From contig OY970835.1 in assembly GCA_963853835.1 (NCBI GenBank), positions 7,679,501-7,743,500 of the forward strand: a DNA stretch of 64,000 nucleotides. Direction: 5' to 3'. Of the stretch, positions 59,605 through 64,000 are shown one piece after another; the first letter of the stretch is position 1, and every line of letters begins with the position of its first letter. The notes under the pieces are model-generated. The model had not been told where the DNA came from and did no database searches. It was given only the letters and a program-made list of their open reading frames with translations. The translations under genes were made by a program, and so were the position numbers. The DNA is from Calendula officinalis. Taxonomy: Eukaryota > Streptophyta > Magnoliopsida > Asterales > Asteraceae.

Positions 59605-61257
59605 AAATAAATTTTTTTAATAGTGTATTAAGTTTATATAGTAGTATAATAAACTTAATTATCAAAAAACTTGTGTGTTGATCACTCGGATAACTTATCT
59701 CTTTTATACAACACTAGGTTAAAACCCGCGCAACGCTGTGGCTGTGTAAATATATTTTTCGGCAAGAAAATATTGTTCGATTATACGATTTTTCTAACAA
59801 TAGTAGAGTATTCATGCTATGCGATGACGGAGATGAAGAAAATGGTAGTCATTCACAAATGAGTATTTGACAAAAGGAAAAAATATAATTAATTATGTGC
59901 ATTTTAATGTCCCAAAATTAGAAAAGCAAGTGTTAGATGCTAATTGCATTTTGAGAATGTAATTACTTGATGACAAAAGTATGCAGGCTAATTGATGACG
60001 TTTGACTTAATACGAAATGACAAAAACCTAGACGCATTCATTCTACCATGTTAATTGACAAAAACATCATTAAAACCTTACGATTTCACATATTTTAACA
60101 ATACATATACTCTTCATGTGGAGCTGTTATATCTATCAAATAAAGTGTCATTAATGACGTAGAAACAGTATTTCCAAGCAAAGCTTTCAACATCGATACG
60201 CAACAATATCAGCAGCAGATTTGATATGATTATTCATCTCCTTAGTACAAAAAAAACCTAGCAAGTAGCAACATCGCCTAATTTAAAATTGAACCAAATG
60301 TTCCAAAACGATCGACGACCAAAAAACTCAAATTAGCATCTATAAAAGGAAAACTCAGACCAAAATTTGTCTCCTTAATAAAAAAACATGAGAATTTATC
60401 GTCTGAAAAAGAAATAAAGATAAGAATTTAAATGATTATATGTCTTGACAGTTTGTTGTACTTTCAAATGGCGAGAGAGACAAGAATAAAAACTAGAATC
60501 TCGAAATTAAAGCAAGTTGGAACAAATAATAAGAAATCATTATATCATAAGCATTAGTCTTACCACATATTGAATTAGGAGAACACTTGCGACAGAAAAT
60601 CCAAGACATCGGGAACCATTCTCCGCCTTATCAATAAAAGCTTCAAATTTGTATTTGGGAAGGATGATGAGTACCTAAAAGACATAACCTTGGAATGGAT
60701 TCCCAACCTCACCCCCTGTTATGAAAATTTAGCTATCATTTTAACAACTGCCACCACAACAAATCTTCTTTGCTTCAAGTAAATAGCTCAAAGTAATGTA
60801 ATAATTATTAATAAAGCATAACGTATAGTAAAGCCCTAACACGAGTCTTTCACTCATAATTACTGCCAAAAGAGTTTGGTAACACAAAAAAATGAATACT
60901 CAAGAAATCAAATTACATGCTTTTAAATGAAGGCACTGCATTTGTGCTATCCATGTACATTAAAAATAACCTGAAATTAAATAAACAATTGAAACATGCA
61001 TAAGAAGTTCAATGTCCATCACTGCAATTAACGATTCATACAGGTCATCAACTCAAATTTATTAATTACAAATCAACAAATACACAGCTTCTAATCGGAT
61101 TAATAGAAACGTTACGTTGAATTTGAAAAGTGACCTACAGTAAAATTGGATATAATTATACATAAAATATTATAATCCTAAAGTAAATAGCAGATAAATT
61201 GGGGGAAATGAATTAAACTCATCTTCAATGACTTGTTAACAAGCTTAAGAAACTCAA
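59605..61257. other. Intergenic region, no gene recognised
   Basis: AT-rich, no long frames. On the minus strand 60740-60560 there is a GC-richer stretch that could contain short exons of the candidate below (for example after an acceptor TTTTAG near 60676), but I cannot build a reading frame. Confidence 0.4.
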
Positions 61258-61402
61258 ACCTGTGGCGGACTTCCTGAATCAAGTCAGAAACGGCTTCCGA
61301 TTTTGGTTCAACAGCCCGCCATCGTTTTAAATTGAGGAGACGCAATCCCGTCCGTAATTTGGCGATTTGAGGAGACGTTTTCACCTGAGGAACAGGTTTC
61401 AA
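61258..61402 (-). CDS. Candidate first exon of an unrecognised minus-strand gene
   Basis: A GC-richer minus-strand stretch reads MKPVPQVKTSPQIAKL to about DLIQEVRHR, then CACAG/GTTTGAG, a plausible donor near 61257. A second ATG (61424, MSLAVFIETCSS) opens another frame over the same bases. I do not recognise the protein and cannot find its other exons with confidence. It may be a gene start, a non-coding RNA, or a relic. Confidence 0.3.
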
Positions 61403-61699
61403 TGAAAACGGCCAGAGACATGAGGAAATTGTTTTGAAACGGCCTCTTAATTAGGGCAATTGACTAAATGTTTTTTTATGGGCTTGTTATTGACTTTTTG
61501 CAACTGACATATAAAAGAGAAGTCATCGGGTTTGTTTTACATTTCTCTTGGACATAAGATTTTAGGTGATAGTTAGTGGTGTAGTCGCTAGTAATACTTT
61601 TGATTAAAATATAAGGTCGGATTGGAGAGAGAAAGATAGTTAGTAGATATTAATGGTGGGGGTTCTTAGTAATAATAATATTTTATTATGTGGGGTCCA

Positions 61700-61741
61700 T
61701 CAAACGTGAGAAATGTAAATTTTTTTGTGGGACGGAGGGAG
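61700..61741. mobile_element. One end of a Stowaway-like MITE
   Basis: GTGGGACGGAGGGAG followed by TA (61742-61743) is the classic right end of a Stowaway element. No matching left end (CTCCCTCCGTCCC) was found in the preceding 300 bp, so it is truncated. Confidence 0.5.
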
Positions 61742-61783
61742 TAATAAACTTTACTGAAGTGTTACGAAATTGTAACCAAATTC

Positions 61784-61975
61784 GTGGCTTAGCCTAGTGG
61801 TAAGAGCTTTACCTATGGACCACTTCCACCCGGGTTCGAGCCTCGTAATAAGCAGTTTTTTAATTATTTTTCATGTAAAGTGAACACTGCTAATTATGGA
61901 AGGTTTGAATACAGACCTTCCTTATTTAGAAATGTTCAATTTACCGTATAGATACAAGTTTACATAATATGAACT
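61784..61975 (+). mobile_element. SINE-like tRNA-derived repeat
   Basis: An RNA polymerase III A box (TAGCCTAGTGG, 61790-61800) and B box (GGGTTCGAGCC, 61832-61842) are correctly ordered and spaced, in a tRNA-like head GTGGCTTAGCCTAGTGGTAA. The acceptor ends do not pair, so this is not a tRNA gene. The 3' boundary is uncertain and no target duplication was found. Confidence 0.5.
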
Positions 61976-62293
61976 TAGGCCGTAATACAACATTAATTGT
62001 TGTTGTGGACCAACAGTTTGGTCAACCAAGTTGGTTTGGTCAATCAGTACAATTAAATACAATTTGTTTATTTTAACGGTAAAAAAAATTATTAAAAGAT
62101 GTAACGCCCCAATTTTTTAAACCAATTTAAACTTTTTAAATAGATAAATTTACTAATAAAAATCCATAACATCCACAATATGATTTAAATAAAACATTTG
62201 GAATGATTAACAGGTGCCAAAAACTGGTGTTACAATAGTATCAAAACTAAAGTCTTAGGGAATCAAATGGCACACCGAGCTTAATCTTCCAAT

Positions 62294-63075
62294 TAGGGGT
62301 GTCAATCGGGTTTGTCGGGTCGGGTTTGCCTCTTATCGGGTCGGGTCCGTCGGGTTTTGAGGTAAAAAATTCTAACCCGAAACCCGACCCTATAAGGAAT
62401 CGGGTTGGTCGGGTTCGGGTTTGTCGGGTTTCGGGTTTGTCGGGTTGACCCGATCGGGTTGGTCGGGTTAGATAGTTAAAAAATATCCATGTACAATTTT
62501 CTATACATAGACTACATGTTTTACAAGATCCATGATAGTCGTATGTACATAGAATATCGAGAATAGATACGGGTTTCAAAAAAATTAATGAACAAAACAA
62601 ATACTAGTATTAGTTTTACAGAAATATTATTTTAAATTTAAAATAAACTATATTCATTAATATTGATTAACAATAGATCTGATAATACATATATATAATA
62701 AGATGTTAAAAGCACACAAACTTATTATCATAAAACAGTTTCTTGAGAAAATATATTAATATTATAAACATCAATATTACATTTTGAATGTTAGAATATC
62801 GAGAATTGTTCATTGATTAGTGATATTATCATACTCAATTAATTATAAGTAAAATAGATGAATTAATTTAGTCGGGTTTAATCGGGTCAACCCGAAACCC
62901 GACAAAATGAAGTATTCCTAACCCGATACCCGACCCGATGCTAACGTCGGGTTTGTCGGGTCGGGTTAAAATAACCCGATATCAGAAAAAGACCCGAATA
63001 CACCCGACCCGACTAGCAAATATATGGTCGGGTTCGGGTTAGGGTCGGGTCGGGTTGACCCTTTTGACACCCCTA
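62294..63075. mobile_element. Non-autonomous hAT element in LTR G
   Basis: Terminal inverted repeats TAGGGGTGTCAA and TTGACACCCCTA with a perfect 8-bp target duplication CTTCCAAT (62286-62293 and 63076-63083), the hAT hallmark. Subterminal regions (62302-62470 and 62872-63060) are packed with TCGGG/CCCGA repeats in opposite orientations; the centre is AT-rich with no transposase. Confidence 0.9.
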
Positions 63076-63307
63076 CTTCCAATGCTAATACTACGGGTCG
63101 CCTAATCCTTAGCTCCCGAACCTGAGTACATAGTCAAAGAAATGTAGTACGTGAGACAAAGTTGTCTCGTGAGAAACATGGGTTTTAGACCCGGTTAGAA
63201 ACAATTGCAATAAAATAATAATTAAATAATTATCACATTGCACATAATCAATCATACTCTAAGGCTCGCCATGAGCCCAACACATACGTAACGGGCCTCC
63301 CCGAAAC

Positions 63308-63500
63308 AAACTCCCCCGATATGGGTTATCTAGGTAAACTCCCCCGTTTTCGGGTTATCTATTTGCTCCCCAGATTTCCGGGTTATCTCAAAATCCCCTG
63401 CTTTCCGGGTTATCTATTTCTCGACACACTACCCTTGCGCAGGGTGGTACCGCCCCAAGTAGGTGTCACTAACTCCCCCAACTTGTGTGGGTTATCTAGG
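63308..63500. repeat. CCCC...GGGTTATC repeat module in LTR G
   Basis: Five to six spaced copies of CTCCCC-n-GGGTTATC, with the conserved insert CTTGCGCAGGGTGGTACCGC at 63433-63452. The layout matches 8885-9120 in LTR F. Confidence 0.75.
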
Positions 63501-64000
63501 ATCCAATTGATTAGCTACCACATAACAAATCATCAAACTTGAGCCAATGCTCCAAATCATAAATCAACATACTAGTGGTAACTAACTCAAGCAAATAGCA
63601 ATTCAATTTATACTTGTAACATTTCAATTCTTTTCTTTAATAGATTGTTTATCTACTAAAGACTCATTTCATCATTTCAATTACAAAACTAGGTTTACTA
63701 TGTACTCAGAAAAGATCACATGTACTCACATTAGCAATGCTATCCAATACTTGTGTTAATCAACACAAATCCTTACTTCTTAGTCAAAGAAGTACTCCCA
63801 ATCACAAAGTCTTCTTGACCTAACATCAATATCATTACAACAACTAGTTATTATCCATAACTAATCACTAATCAAACCATAATAATCTTCCTAACCACCA
63901 AGTTCATCAAACTTGGTGGAATCTCAAACCCTAGTTCAAGATTTCCATCCGTAAATCCCAAATCCAACTTGTACATAATGAATACAAGCTTACAATGAGT

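Larger units (their letters stand above)
62100..64000 (-). mobile_element. LTR G, gypsy-like, same family as F (continues past the window)
   Basis: Starts TGTAACGCCCCAA at 62100, the inverted end of an LTR that closes in GGGGCGTTACA. It is interrupted by a hAT element (62294-63075) and contains the GGGTTATC module (63308-63500) and CACCAAGTTCATC-like motifs (63896-63912) that also occur in LTR F (8885-9120 and 9880-9892). The other end is outside the window, so solo or full-length status is unknown. Confidence 0.7.

Noticed and set aside
61784..61860. A functional tRNA gene
   Set aside because: A and B boxes are good but acceptor ends do not pair and no cloverleaf can be made; SINE head preferred.

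Overview
This window is plant nuclear DNA: AT-rich, intron-containing and dominated by LTR retrotransposons, with two recognisable host loci. The genes (a Di19-type zinc-finger gene and a broken plant B-class GATA factor) and the copia element carrying a large extra ORF suggest a eudicot, probably an asterid such as Asteraceae. The family-level guess is weak.

Left part (1-8.8 kb). Copia element A on the minus strand (its 3' end lies before base 1) sits just before the polypurine tract of an older copia element B, of which only the 3' LTR and a few internal bases remain. A 5'-truncated LINE with a 14-bp target duplication follows, then the front half of a GATA gene (copy 1).

Centre (8.8-52.0 kb). 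This is a four-level nest whose order can be read from matching 5-bp target duplications. A degenerate copia K lies against the GATA exon of copy 2. The 3' LTR of K is split by a minus-strand solo LTR D (TSD TATTG). D is split twice: by a 20.7-kb tandem LTR array (TSD CAAAC) and by a 13.6-kb Sirevirus-like copia C (TSD AGATG). C carries solo LTR E (TSD CCTGG) inside its env-position ORF. The array is the most striking object: four near-identical 3.7-kb LTRs alternate with three non-coding 1.98-kb internal regions at a period of 5,680-5,682 bp, all within one target duplication. A truncated LTR F separates GATA copy 1 from K.

Right part (52.0-64.0 kb). The back half of GATA copy 2 is followed by a Stowaway-like MITE, a long hAT-like foldback and a MULE-type MITE. 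The MULE MITE ends about 20 bp before the TATA-like box of a complete five-exon Di19 gene, which contains an apparent U12-type AT-AC intron. Beyond the gene are sparse intergenic DNA, a plastid trnH fragment, a SINE-like tRNA-derived repeat and an LTR G interrupted by a non-autonomous hAT element.

The only apparently intact host gene is Di19. The retroelements are broken by stops, frameshifts or nesting. The most interesting signals are the tandem LTR array, the CAGTAGTA motif spread through element C, the transcription-factor-site clusters in solo LTR E, the AT-AC intron, and the split GATA pseudogene pair.
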